Part shown: piece after piece, positions 16,889 to 24,875 of the stretch
Position numbering within the stretch: position 1 is the stretch's first letter
Layout of the letters: the number at the start of each line of letters is the position of its first letter
Source of the DNA: JBCBSZ01 sp039818945
GTDB lineage: Bacteria > Actinomycetota > Acidimicrobiia > Acidimicrobiales > Poriferisodalaceae
Direction of reading: 5' to 3'
DNA length: 64,000 bases
Assembly (NCBI GenBank): GCA_039818945.1
Contig: JBCBSZ010000002.1
Span: 1-64,000, forward strand
Made by a program: the position numbers and the translations under genes
The notes under the pieces: model-generated
What the model saw: the letters and a program-made list of their open reading frames with translations, nothing else
Database searches by the model: none
What the model was told of the DNA's origin: nothing

Positions 16889-16921
16889 GCTCAGCGCGCG
16901 CTCAGCACGTGCTCATCACCT
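16889..16921 (+). promoter_or_regulatory. Second triplet of 11-bp direct repeats
   Basis: GCTCAGC (16889), GCTCAGC (16900) and GCTCATC (16911) are spaced exactly 11 bp apart, the geometry of SARP operators. They lie just downstream of a SARP gene and ahead of the gene starting at 17039. The nearest clear -10 box, TACCGT at 16991-16996, is about 75 bp away, farther than usual, so activation from these repeats is less certain than at 12209. Confidence 0.55.
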
Positions 16922-17038
16922 CCCAGCAGGGCGAACGGGTGCTCACCGCACGCTGGGTGCCGACCAGGCCGCGCCCTTCGCGGGCCTCCCTACCGTCCGG
17001 ATCGAGGCGGCACACGGTCGCCTGACGGAGGAGACGAC

Positions 17039-17536
17039 ATGAACTTCGATCCGAACATCCCCGGCTACATGGAGGGCGAGATCACGAGCGTCGTGACCGG
17101 GCCCAGCCCGTGGGCCGGCATCGGCGGGATGCCGAACCTGGTGATCGACCGCAGCGAGCCGTTCACGGTCGCGGTCGACTGGGAGGTCCACGGCCTCCTC
17201 AAGCCCCTGTGGCTGGCCGCGCTGGCGGACAACTGGCGGGTGCGGGTCTTCGCCGAGTCGCTCGGCGGTGGCCCGGAGGTGCAGATCGCCGAGGACACCG
17301 TGCCCAAGTCGAGCGAGGTGGCCTGCACGGCGTACGGCGGGCCCGATCCGTGCGGCCGGTTCTCGGCCACGCTCACGGTGCCGGCCAACACGCTGCCGGA
17401 AGACGCCGGCGCCGCCCGGTCGGGCGTCTACAAGCTCGTCACGACGGTGTTCCTGAACAGCACCCTGGGCGAGCCGGGCTTCGACGTCATCGGCTTCCAC
17501 GAGGGTCCGATCATCCAGGTCGAGAACCCGGTCTGA
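17039..17536 (+). CDS. Hypothetical protein, beta-rich, linked to an HhH protein
   Basis: I do not recognise this 165-residue protein. It has no signal peptide or membrane segment, is rich in alternating hydrophobic residues (FTVAVDWEVHG, RVRVFAESLGG, GVYKLVTTVFLNST) and ends in GPIIQVENPV, suggesting an immunoglobulin-like beta sandwich. Two cysteines lie in CTAYGGPDPC. The ATG at 17039 has a strong GGAGGAG site. It follows the repeat triplet and the SARP gene and precedes the HhH-domain gene, whose C-terminal half looks similarly beta-rich, so they may be partners. Confidence 0.7.
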   Translation: MNFDPNIPGYMEGEITSVVTGPSPWAGIGGMPNLVIDRSEPFTVAVDWEVHGLLKPLWLAALADNWRVRVFAESLGGGPEVQIAEDTVPKSSEVACTAYGGPDPCGRFSATLTVPANTLPEDAGAARSGVYKLVTTVFLNSTLGEPGFDVIGFHEGPIIQVENPV

Positions 17537-17545
17537 GGCGAGACC

Positions 17546-17583
17546 CGATGGCCGGCACCAGCCGCGGTTGGTGCCGGCCATCG
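17546..17583. terminator. Perfect 15-bp hairpin between two linked genes
   Basis: CGATGGCCGGCACCA (17546-17560) and TGGTGCCGGCCATCG (17569-17583) pair perfectly around an 8-base loop. There is no T-run, as is common for GC-rich actinobacterial terminators. It starts 10 bases after one stop and ends 15 bases before the next ATG, so it may reduce rather than end read-through. Confidence 0.6.
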
Positions 17584-17598
17584 TCGCGAGGAGGCGAC

Positions 17599-18324
17599 AT
17601 GAGCGACCGAGACGACCTGCAGGAGCTCCACGGCGTCGGGCCAGCCGTCGAGACCCGTCTGCACGAGGCCGGCATCACCGACCTGGCCCACCTCGCAGGT
17701 GCCGACCCCGCCGCGATCGCGGCGGCGGTGGCCGGGCTCCGGGGCATGACCGACGAACGGATCGCGGCGTGGATCGCCGAGGCGGCGCAGCGCACGGCGG
17801 CGTCGCCGGGCGAGCCGTCCAGCGCGGAGCGACGGGAGACCTTCGTGCTCACGCTCGTGATCGGACCCGACGGCGAGGTGACCCGCTCCGCGCTGCGGCA
17901 CGTGCGCACCGACGCGGAGCGCAGCTGGCCGGGTTGGCGCCACGACGAGCTGGACCGGTTCGTCGCGGCGTCGGCCGGCATGACCGGAGCTGCGGACGCA
18001 GCTGCACGCGAGCCGCTCCCCGCGCTGACGCTGCACCACGACCTCGGGCTCGTGGTCGGCGGGCGGAGAACCGCCATCGGCGCGACCGTCGACGCAGCGC
18101 CCTTGGAGGAGCGCGACATCGGCGACTTCGCCTACCGGGCCGTCCTCTCGGCGCGGGTCATCGGTGAGGTCCAGCCGCGCGCCGTGACCTGGCACGCCGG
18201 GACGGCCGACACCTCACGAGCGCTCGACGTCACCTTCCCGGACGTCGAGCTGAGAGCGGGAGTGCACCGCATGGAGGTGGTCGTGGAGGTGACACCGCTC
18301 GTCCGCACCGGGAGCGATGCGTGA
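17599..18324 (+). CDS. Helix-hairpin-helix domain protein of unknown function
   Basis: The 241-residue protein begins with a helix-hairpin-helix module, DLQELHGVGPAVETRLHEAG followed by ITDLAHLAGADP, typical of non-specific nucleic-acid binding or of a protein-interaction HhH_5 fold. After about residue 75 it switches to beta-rich sequence (TFVLTLVIGPDGEVTRSALR and a final VHRMEVVVEVTPL), which may resemble the upstream 165-residue protein. The ATG follows GAGGAGGCGAC. No catalytic motif is seen. Function is unknown; a role with its neighbour and the SARP gene is inferred only from position. Confidence 0.75.
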   Translation: MSDRDDLQELHGVGPAVETRLHEAGITDLAHLAGADPAAIAAAVAGLRGMTDERIAAWIAEAAQRTAASPGEPSSAERRETFVLTLVIGPDGEVTRSALRHVRTDAERSWPGWRHDELDRFVAASAGMTGAADAAAREPLPALTLHHDLGLVVGGRRTAIGATVDAAPLEERDIGDFAYRAVLSARVIGEVQPRAVTWHAGTADTSRALDVTFPDVELRAGVHRMEVVVEVTPLVRTGSDA

Positions 18325-18327
18325 CGT

Positions 18328-18522
18328 TCAGATCGAGGAGGCGCCGCTGACGCGCAGAGGTCCGGACGAGCCCGAGTGCAGAACTTCGACGTCACCGCGA
18401 TCGATGACGGTGAACCGGCCGGACCGGCTGATGACGACCCGGCGGCCGCACCCGTGGTCGCAGGTCAGGAGGAGCTCGTCGCCGTTGTCGGCGTCGACGG
18501 TCATGGTGTGTCTGGTGGCCAC
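18328..18522 (-). CDS. Small CxxxC protein, hypothetical
   Basis: A 64-residue protein starting at GTG (18520-18522), or 58 residues from an internal ATG. The centre TCDHGCGRRVVISRSGRFTV, continuing IDRGDVEVLH, looks like a folded, charged beta module with a lone CDHGC pair rather than antisense noise. There is no recognised family. It lies between the HhH gene and the cupin gene with no overlap. Evidence is moderate only: plausible amino-acid composition and clear spacing. Confidence 0.5.
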   Translation of the reverse strand: MATRHTMTVDADNGDELLLTCDHGCGRRVVISRSGRFTVIDRGDVEVLHSGSSGPLRVSGASSI

Positions 18523-18612
18523 GAGCAGGCGAGGGTACCGACCACCGTCCCGCCGGGCGCGGCACCCGGCCCCGCACCGCGAGCCGAGCGCTCGCGCGAG
18601 GCTGCCGGAGAC

Positions 18613-19008
18613 TCAGCCCTCCAGCGGCTCGAGGTCGAAGCGGCCGGTGGCCTCGTCGAGGATCGGCGGCGTCTGCACCGAGAGGAAGGTGAGCGACGAG
18701 TCGCCGGTGCGCACGCCGTGGTACTGCCCGGGGCGGATGCGGATGCGATCGCCGCGCCCGACGACGTGGTCGGTGTCCTCGATCACCACGACCCCGGCCC
18801 CGTCGAGGACGTAGAGGACGGTCTCGGCGAGGTTGTGGCGGTGGATCTTCGACGTCCGGTGCGGTTCGAGCACGACGTGATCGGCGCCGACCTCGGTCTC
18901 GAGCGCCGTGCCGCGGGTGAGCTGGGTCACGTGGAAGACGTCGTGGAGCTCGACCTCGAGATCGGCGTCGACGACGGGAGCGGTGCGAGGAACGGTGACG
19001 TCGGTCAT
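18613..19008 (-). CDS. Cupin-domain protein
   Basis: A 131-residue single-domain cupin. The motif HRHNLAETVLYVLDG (metal ligands in the HxH/E pattern) is followed by GRGDRIRIRPGQYHGVRTGD, the second cupin motif. Such proteins bind a metal and act as small oxygenases, isomerases or sensors; the role here is unknown. The ATG at 19006-19008 is preceded by TACACT six bases upstream, so the message is probably leaderless. It is divergent from the photolyase gene and shares a short AT-rich promoter region with it. Confidence 0.85.
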   Translation of the reverse strand: MTDVTVPRTAPVVDADLEVELHDVFHVTQLTRGTALETEVGADHVVLEPHRTSKIHRHNLAETVLYVLDGAGVVVIEDTDHVVGRGDRIRIRPGQYHGVRTGDSSLTFLSVQTPPILDEATGRFDLEPLEG

Positions 19009-19042
19009 ACGCAAAGTGTATTCATGTGAATGCAAATGTCCA
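19009..19042 (-). promoter_or_regulatory. Leaderless promoter of the cupin gene, AT-rich divergent region
   Basis: On the minus strand TGGACA (19037-19042), a 16-base spacer and TACACT (19015-19020) lie six bases before the ATG. The spacer contains the imperfect palindrome ATTCA-TG-TGAAT (19020-19031). The region is unusually AT-rich for this genome and could also bind a light- or stress-responsive regulator for the divergent photolyase gene (inference). Confidence 0.65.
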
Positions 19043-19082
19043 GGGTTCGGGTCGCTCCGCCCGAGCCACCACACTCGTCGTC

Positions 19083-20561
19083 GTGCGAACCGTCTGGGTC
19101 CTCGGCGATCAGCTGAACCGGCGCATCGGCGCCCTCGCCGACGCCGAGCCCGGCGACACGCGGGTCCTGCTCGTCGAGAGCGAGCAGGTGCTCGGCCTCG
19201 GCCGCCACGTGCAGCGCAACCACCTGGTCGTCGCAGCGATGCGGCGCTTCGCTTCGGAGCTGGCCGCCGAGGGCTTCGAGGTCGACCTGCGCCGGGCGCC
19301 GACGATGGCCGACGGGGTGCGGGCCCACGTCGACCAGCACTCCCCCGACGCGCTCGTCGCCACCGAGCCCAACTCCCGACGGGCCCGGGCGCTGTGCGAG
19401 CGCCTCGACGCTGAGCAGGTGCGCTCGGACCAGTTCCTCTGCCACCACGACGACTTCGCCGCCTGGGCGGACGGCCAGAAGACGTTGCAGATGGAGCGCT
19501 TCTACCGCTGGCGGCGGACGCAGACCGGCTACCTGATGGACGGCGACGAGCCGGTCGGCGGGCAGTGGAACTTCGACCACGACAACCGCGAGCCGCCACC
19601 GAAGGACACCTCGATCTTCACGGCACCGCAGACCTCGGACCTGGACGAGCTCGACGCCGAGGTGCTCGAGTCGCTGCCCGCGAGCCACGGCGCGGCCCCG
19701 GTCGGGTGGTGGGCGACGACCCGCCGGGCGGCGCTGTCCCGCCTGCGGCACTTCGTCGACCACGAGCTCGGCCGCTTCGGCCCCTACGAGGACGCCATGA
19801 CCCACCGGTCGTGGAGCCTGGCCCACTCGATGCTCAGCCCGTACCTCAACCTCGGCCTCCTCCTGCCCGACGAGGTGTGTGAGCGGGTCGAGGCCCGCTA
19901 CCGCGCCGGCGAGGTGCCGATCAGCTCGGCCGAGGGGTTCATCCGCCAGATCATCGGCTGGCGGGAGTACGTGTGGGGCCTCTACTGGCTGTGGCCCGAC
20001 CACGCCGAGGCCAACGTCTTCGACCACGACGACTCGCTTCCCCCGGCGTTCACCGGCGAGGCCGAGACGAAGATGCGCTGCGTCGCCGACGTGCTCGACG
20101 GCCTCCACGAGCGCGCGTGGGTGCACCACATCCCCCGCCTGATGGTGCTCTCGAACCTGTCCAACCTCGTCGGCCTCGACCCGAAGGCCGTGATGCGCTG
20201 GCAATGGGACCACTACATCGACGGCGCCGAATGGGTCATGGTCCCCAACGTCATGGGCATGGGCCTGTGGGCCGACGGCGGCCGCATGGCGACCAAGCCC
20301 TACGTGTCCGGCGGCGCCTACATCAACCGCATGAGCGACTACTGCGGCGACTGCCACTACAACGCCAAGCAGCGGGTCGGCGACGACGCCTGCCCCTTCA
20401 CCACCCTCTACTGGGACTTCCTCGCCCGCCACGAGGACCGCCTCACCGGCAACCACCGCCTCTCGCGACCGCTGGCCAGCATGCGCAAGCTCGCCGACCT
20501 CCCCGACGTGCGAGCACGCGCCGCCGAGGTCATCGACGGCATCCACCGCGGCGAGATCTGA
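19083..20561 (+). CDS. Iron-sulfur bacterial cryptochrome/photolyase (PhrB-like)
   Basis: Probable FAD-dependent (6-4) photolyase of the FeS-BCP/CryPro group. VWVLGDQLN opens the Rossmann-like antenna domain. The C-terminal helical FAD domain has MRWQWDHYIDGAEWVMVPNV. Four cysteines fit a [4Fe-4S] cluster: one in TKMRCVADV, two in DYCGDCHYN and one in DDACPFTTL. The GTG at 19083 gives 492 residues beginning at the conserved VRTVWVLGDQ. An upstream in-frame GTG at 19026 would add 19 unlikely residues and lies within the divergent promoter. Repairs UV damage with blue light. Confidence 0.9.
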   Translation: MRTVWVLGDQLNRRIGALADAEPGDTRVLLVESEQVLGLGRHVQRNHLVVAAMRRFASELAAEGFEVDLRRAPTMADGVRAHVDQHSPDALVATEPNSRRARALCERLDAEQVRSDQFLCHHDDFAAWADGQKTLQMERFYRWRRTQTGYLMDGDEPVGGQWNFDHDNREPPPKDTSIFTAPQTSDLDELDAEVLESLPASHGAAPVGWWATTRRAALSRLRHFVDHELGRFGPYEDAMTHRSWSLAHSMLSPYLNLGLLLPDEVCERVEARYRAGEVPISSAEGFIRQIIGWREYVWGLYWLWPDHAEANVFDHDDSLPPAFTGEAETKMRCVADVLDGLHERAWVHHIPRLMVLSNLSNLVGLDPKAVMRWQWDHYIDGAEWVMVPNVMGMGLWADGGRMATKPYVSGGAYINRMSDYCGDCHYNAKQRVGDDACPFTTLYWDFLARHEDRLTGNHRLSRPLASMRKLADLPDVRARAAEVIDGIHRGEI

Positions 20562-20571
20562 GCCGGGCCAC

Positions 20572-20994
20572 TCACCCGTCGAGCTCGGCGAGCCGTTCGC
20601 TCACCACCTCCTGCACCGGTGGGTTGCACGTCTCGACGGCGTCGGCGAGCAGCGATGCGCTGTCGACCGCCTCCGTCGTCGACGGGCCCACGAGCACGTC
20701 TTCGGTGTCGCTCTCGACGACGTCGGTCGGCTCCGGTCGGGCGTCCCCGGCGGTCGCCTCGTCCAGTGCCGACACGAGCTCGTCGGGGTCCTCGTAGCGG
20801 CCGAGCACGCCGAGCGACCCGATGCAGCGCCGCCACTCGTCGAGCGCGGCGATGACGGCAGGGTCCTCACGGATGTCGGGCCGGGGCGGCTCGCCACTCA
20901 GCAGGGACGAGCCGTCGGAACTCGACCCGCCGCACGCCGCCACGAGCACACCGCAGCACAGCAGCATCGCCCGGCGACACGACGCAGCGCTCAT
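20572..20994 (-). CDS. Putative lipoprotein
   Basis: A 140-residue exported protein of unknown function. The N-terminus MSAASCRRAMLLCCGVLVAA runs into the lipobox LVAAC, so the mature protein would be anchored to the membrane outer face. The rest is acidic and helical, with two further Cys residues (RRCIGSLG and ETCNPPV) that might pair. The ATG at 20994 follows GAGGTGGTC. It converges with the photolyase gene, 10 bases away, and is divergent from the pilus operon. Confidence 0.75.
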   Translation of the reverse strand: MSAASCRRAMLLCCGVLVAACGGSSSDGSSLLSGEPPRPDIREDPAVIAALDEWRRCIGSLGVLGRYEDPDELVSALDEATAGDARPEPTDVVESDTEDVLVGPSTTEAVDSASLLADAVETCNPPVQEVVSERLAELDG

Positions 20995-21084
20995 CCGATG
21001 ACCACCTCGCCCTCGCCGACCGGGACGAGCCCAGTATCGCCACCACCGCCCACGGCACGCCGTCGGCCAGAAACCGACCCGTCG

Positions 21085-21100
21085 GGGAAGCACGCTTCCC
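21085..21100. promoter_or_regulatory. Operator-like palindrome ahead of the pilus operon
   Basis: GGGAAGC-AC-GCTTCCC is a perfect 7-bp inverted repeat. Further down ACAGACCAC occurs twice, at 21104-21112 and 21163-21171, bracketing the promoter. These are candidate regulator sites; no protein can be assigned. Confidence 0.45.
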
Positions 21101-21151
21101 ATCACAGACCACAGGTTTGAGCATCTGTTGTGATGTTCGGGTGCTTTTCGG

Positions 21152-21181
21152 TTGTCCCCATGACAGACCACTGACTACGTT
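21152..21181 (+). promoter_or_regulatory. Leaderless promoter of the Tad pilus operon
   Basis: TTGTCC (21152-21157), an 18-base spacer and TACGTT (21176-21181) end six bases before the GTG at 21188, predicting transcription start at or next to the start codon. Confidence 0.65.
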
Positions 21182-21187
21182 CCGTGG

Positions 21188-22498
21188 GTGATGCGGGCGA
21201 ACATCACGGAGCGCGAGGTCTCGCGCTCGCCTCTCCTCGAGATCGAACGAGCCGTCCAGGGCGACGCCGAACGGCTCCGCCTCGACCCCGGCGACCCGGT
21301 CGACCGCGACCGGCTCGGCGCGCTCATCGACGACCACATCGCCGAGTGGAACGACGATCACCGCCGCGGCCGGCGCGATCGTCCCATCGCCGACCCCGGC
21401 GGGCTCGCCGGCCGGGCCCGCCGCAACCTCCTCGGCTACGGCCCGCTCACACCGCTCCTCGACGACCCCGACGTGTGGGAGATCATGGTCAACGCCCCCG
21501 ACCAGATCTTCGTGAAGCGCCACCGCGGCCCGAGCGGATACCACCACGAGATCTTCCACGACGACGACCACGTCGCCCGGACGATCACGAAGCTCCTCGA
21601 CGACAACTCGGTCTCGCACCGCAAGCTCGACCCGGCCGAGGGCCTCCAGGACGCCCACCTCGACGACGGCTCCCGCCTGCACCTCGTCCACCGCGACCTC
21701 ACCCGTGGCGGCCATCTCGTCGCCAACATCCGCCGCTTCACCGGCGTCGGATTCCGTCAGCTCGACCAGCTGGTCGAGACCGGCACCCTCGACGCGCACT
21801 CGGCCGCCGTGCTGCGCGCCCTCGTAGCCGCCCAACGTTCGATCGTCGTCGCCGGCGCCCCCGGCTCGGGCAAGACCACGTTGCTCTCGTGCCTGTGCGC
21901 CGAGCTCGACCCGTCGCTGCGGGTCGTGGTGGCCGAGGAGGTCATCGAGGCCGACATCCCGGTCCCCAACGTCGCCGGCCTCCAGACCCGCCCGGCCCGG
22001 GGCGAGCGCGACCGGGTCGACCTGCGCCGACTCGTCTCCGGGTTCCTCCGCATGGCCCCCGACGTCGCGATCGTCGGTGAGGTCCGCGACCGCGAAGCCC
22101 TGCCGCTCCTCCTCACCCTGTCCTCGGGCGTCACCGGCTACACGACGATCCACGCTGCGAGCGCCCGCCGTGCGCTCACCCGGCTCCGCTTCGTCGCCCA
22201 GCTCGACCCGGCCGCCGCCCAGCTCTCGGTGGCGGCGCTGAACCATCTCGTCGCCGACTCGATCGATGTCGTGGTCCACCTGCGCCGCCTCGACGGCCGC
22301 CCTCGCGTCACGGAGATCCTCGCGGTCGAGGACCTGGCCGCCGGCGACGCCGCCTCGACGTTCACCGCCACCGAGCTCTTCCACCGACCTGCACCCGACG
22401 CACCGCTGTCGTGGACGGGTCAGGTGCCGGTCCGGCTGAGCAGGCTGGCGGGCGAGTACGGCGTCGACCTCGGCGACGTGCTCCGGGCCGGGTCGTGA
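21188..22498 (+). CDS. tadA: Tad/Flp pilus secretion ATPase (TadA/CpaF)
   Basis: Powers pilin assembly at the inner face of the membrane. The 436-residue protein has the CpaF N-terminal domain (GYGPLTPLLDDPDVWEIMVN), Walker A GAPGSGKT (223-230), acidic Asp box residues in LDPSLRVVVAEEVIE, Walker B with the secretion signature VAIVGEVRDREALPLL, and the His box TTIHAASARRALTR. The GTG at 21188 is supported by the promoter six bases upstream; an ATG follows as the second codon. It is first in the operon and overlaps the next gene as GTGA. No TadZ/CpaE or prepilin peptidase is encoded nearby. Confidence 0.93.
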   Translation: MMRANITEREVSRSPLLEIERAVQGDAERLRLDPGDPVDRDRLGALIDDHIAEWNDDHRRGRRDRPIADPGGLAGRARRNLLGYGPLTPLLDDPDVWEIMVNAPDQIFVKRHRGPSGYHHEIFHDDDHVARTITKLLDDNSVSHRKLDPAEGLQDAHLDDGSRLHLVHRDLTRGGHLVANIRRFTGVGFRQLDQLVETGTLDAHSAAVLRALVAAQRSIVVAGAPGSGKTTLLSCLCAELDPSLRVVVAEEVIEADIPVPNVAGLQTRPARGERDRVDLRRLVSGFLRMAPDVAIVGEVRDREALPLLLTLSSGVTGYTTIHAASARRALTRLRFVAQLDPAAAQLSVAALNHLVADSIDVVVHLRRLDGRPRVTEILAVEDLAAGDAASTFTATELFHRPAPDAPLSWTGQVPVRLSRLAGEYGVDLGDVLRAGS

Positions 22499-23358
22499 TC
22501 GCGCTGCTCGCCGCCCTCTGCGCCGGCGCCGGTGTGTGGCTCGTCGTCGTCCCACGGGGCGCGTCCGAGGCCGGTGGCGAGCGGGTGGGCTGGGACGAGC
22601 GCTCGTTGCGGTGGTTGCGCCAGGCCGGACTCGTCGACGTCGGCCTCCTCGAGTTCGCCACCGTCTGCCTCGTCGTCGCGACCGTCGCCGGGACGCTCGC
22701 ATGGCTGGTGTTCGCCGGCGCTCCCGCTGCGCTCGTCATGGCGGCCTTCGCCCTCACCCTCCCGGTCGCCGGGTACCGGAACCGACGCCGGCAGCGGCGT
22801 GAGCTGGCCCGAGACGCCTGGCCCCGCCTCCTCGAGCAGATCCGGCTCAACGCCACGAGCCTCGGCATGTCGCTCCCGCGGGCCCTCTTCGCAGCCGGTC
22901 GCGACGCGCCGCCCGGCCTCGCCGAGCCCTTCGCCACCGCCGAACGGATCTGGCGCATGAGCGGTGACCTCGAGCGCGCCCTCGACGTCCTCAAGGACGA
23001 GATGGGCGATGCGACCACCGACACCGTCGCCGAGACCCTGCTCGTCGCCCACGAGGCCGGTGGCACCGATCTGTCGCCACGACTCCTCGCACTCGTCGAG
23101 GACCGCCACGCCGACGTCCGGGCCCGCCGCGATGCTCGGGCGCAACAGGCCGGCGCCCGCTTCGCCCGGGCCTTTGTCCTCGTCGTGCCAGCCGGCATGG
23201 CGCTCGTCGGACTCACGATCGGCGAGGGTCGCGATGCCTACGCGACCGCCGGCGGACAGGCGACCGTCGTCGCCGCCCTGGCCGCTCTGGCGCTGTGCTG
23301 GGTCTGGTCCGGCCGCATCCTCCGCCTGCCCGACGACGAACGGGTCTTCGGCGCATGA
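22495..23358 (+). CDS. tadB: TadB-like inner-membrane pilus platform protein
   Basis: Type II/IV secretion F-domain protein that works with the ATPase to polymerise pilin. The 287-residue protein has an N-terminal membrane segment (VIALLAALCAGAGVWLVVV), another pair around LVVATVAGTLAWLVFAG, a cytoplasmic F domain (LLEQIRLNATSLGMSLPRAL) and C-terminal segments near VLVVPAGMALVGLTIG and VVAALAALALCWVW. The GTG start overlaps the tadA stop (GTGA). A longer upstream reading is unlikely because it would overlap tadA by 28 codons. Confidence 0.85.
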   Translation: MIALLAALCAGAGVWLVVVPRGASEAGGERVGWDERSLRWLRQAGLVDVGLLEFATVCLVVATVAGTLAWLVFAGAPAALVMAAFALTLPVAGYRNRRRQRRELARDAWPRLLEQIRLNATSLGMSLPRALFAAGRDAPPGLAEPFATAERIWRMSGDLERALDVLKDEMGDATTDTVAETLLVAHEAGGTDLSPRLLALVEDRHADVRARRDARAQQAGARFARAFVLVVPAGMALVGLTIGEGRDAYATAGGQATVVAALAALALCWVWSGRILRLPDDERVFGA

Positions 23359-24254
23359 CCCGCTGGCTCCTCGTCGTCGCGGCGGTTCCGCTGTGGTTGG
23401 GCAGCTCCGTCCTGCTCGGCTCGATCCCCGCCCTTCGGCGCGGGTCGCTCTCCGCTCGCCTCCTCCCCCACACGCCGGGGGCGAGGGCACCGGCGCACCG
23501 GGGCGGCAACTCGCTTCGGGCCGTGGTCGAGCCGATCGCCGCCGACTGGGCCGAGCGGATCGCACGCGCCGCCGGCCTGGGCCAGGACCTGCGCCGACGG
23601 CTCGACCTCGTCGGCGACCACCGGAGCACGTCGGCGTTCCGGATCCGGCAGGTCGCGCTCAGCCTGGCGACCGGACTCACCGCGACCGTGCTCGCCGGAG
23701 CGGTCGGCCTCCCCGGTGCCGCGCTCACCGCCGTGGCGATCGCGTCGCCGGCGATCGCCTTCGCCGCCCTCGACGAGCACCTGTCGAGCCGAGCCCGCCA
23801 GGAACAGCGACGGCGGCGCAACGAGCTCCCGGTCGTGGCCGAGCAGCTCGGCATGCTGATCGCGACCGGCTACTCCGTCCCCGCGGCGCTCGCTCGGGTC
23901 GGCGAGCGCGGTCATGGTCGGGTGAGCCACGACCTCCGGCTCGTCGTCGCGCGGATCGGCCAGGGCGTGGACGAGACCGTCGCGCTGCGGAGCTGGGCCG
24001 ACATGGTGGACCTCGACGGCGCGCACCGACTCGTGTCGGTGCTGTCGCTGCACCGATCGACGACCGACCTCGGCCGGCTGATCGGCCAGGAGGCGCGCAG
24101 CATCCGGGACGAACTGCACCGCGAGCTGCTGGCGACCCTCGAGCGGCGCACGCAGCAGGTCTGGATCCCGGTCACCGTGGCGACCCTCGTTCCCGGTGTC
24201 ATGTTCCTGCTCGTGCCGTTCCTCGCCGCTGTCCGCTCGTTCACCGACCTCTAG
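23355..24254 (+). CDS. tadC: TadC-like inner-membrane pilus platform protein
   Basis: Second F-domain platform protein, 299 residues. It starts MTRWLLVVAAVPLWLGSSVL, a membrane helix, has a second membrane pair (SLATGLTATVLAGAVGLPGA), the F domain around VVAEQLGMLIATGYSVPAAL with ARVGERGHG, and a final helix VPVTVATLVPGVMFLLVPFL-type sequence. ATGA overlap with tadB. The operon continues with the pilin-like gene 17 bases on. Confidence 0.85.
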   Translation: MTRWLLVVAAVPLWLGSSVLLGSIPALRRGSLSARLLPHTPGARAPAHRGGNSLRAVVEPIAADWAERIARAAGLGQDLRRRLDLVGDHRSTSAFRIRQVALSLATGLTATVLAGAVGLPGAALTAVAIASPAIAFAALDEHLSSRARQEQRRRRNELPVVAEQLGMLIATGYSVPAALARVGERGHGRVSHDLRLVVARIGQGVDETVALRSWADMVDLDGAHRLVSVLSLHRSTTDLGRLIGQEARSIRDELHRELLATLERRTQQVWIPVTVATLVPGVMFLLVPFLAAVRSFTDL

Positions 24255-24271
24255 GGAGTCCAGGAGACGCC

Positions 24272-24490
24272 ATGACCCGACCACTGTCCGAACCCGTGCT
24301 GCGCACCGCCGTGGCCCTGCAGATGCTCCGATCCGACCCCGGCGACGATCGGGGGGAAGGTGTGATCTCCGCTGCGATCGTCGTGCTCATCATGGCGCTG
24401 CTCGGCGCCGCCATGTGGATCGCCTTCAACGGGATCTTCACCGACGCCACCAACCGCGCCGGCGACGAGATCAACCGGATCGGTGGCTGA
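24272..24490 (+). CDS. Flp-type pilin-like small protein
   Basis: Candidate structural pilin: 72 residues, a short charged leader of about 30 residues ending RGEG, then one hydrophobic segment VISAAIVVLIMALLGAAMW and a short polar tail. Size, single membrane helix and position just after tadC fit Flp prepilins, although the standard GxxxxEY cleavage motif is replaced by RGEGVISA. The ATG follows CCAGGAGACGC. It overlaps the next gene by 8 bases. Confidence 0.75.
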   Translation: MTRPLSEPVLRTAVALQMLRSDPGDDRGEGVISAAIVVLIMALLGAAMWIAFNGIFTDATNRAGDEINRIGG

Positions 24491-24875
24491 CACCGGCCAC
24501 CGCACCTGCGACGGGGCCGGCGGCGGTCAGATCAGCGCGGCCGTCGGCGTCACCGTCCTCCTGGCGACCCTCCTCCTCACCGTCCACGTCCTCCTCGGGG
24601 CGTGGGCCAGCAGCCGCGCCGGTGCGCTCGCCCACGACGCAGCCCGGATCGTCGCCGAGGCCGAGGACCCGGCCGCCGGGGTCGCCCGCGCCGAGGCGAT
24701 GGTGGTCGGGGCGCAGCCGGACGCCACGGTCATCGTGACCCTGACCGACGGCGCACCGGGCGAGGTGGCCGTGACCATCTCCTTCCCGGGCCCGACCCTG
24801 GCGGGCTCGGCCGCGCCGTTCGCCACCATCGAACGCACCGCCCGACTCCCCCGCGAGGAGCTGGCCCGATCGTGA
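24483..24875 (+). CDS. TadE-like pseudopilin
   Basis: A 130-residue minor pilin-like protein: a short cytoplasmic leader ending GGGQ, one membrane helix (ISAAVGVTVLLATLLLTVHV), then an extracytoplasmic alpha-beta domain. It resembles the actinobacterial TadE/pseudopilin genes that follow tadC. The GTG at 24483 lies within the end of the preceding gene, and its stop overlaps the next start as GTGA. Probably part of the pilus tip or assembly complex. Confidence 0.7.
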   Translation: MADTGHRTCDGAGGGQISAAVGVTVLLATLLLTVHVLLGAWASSRAGALAHDAARIVAEAEDPAAGVARAEAMVVGAQPDATVIVTLTDGAPGEVAVTISFPGPTLAGSAAPFATIERTARLPREELARS

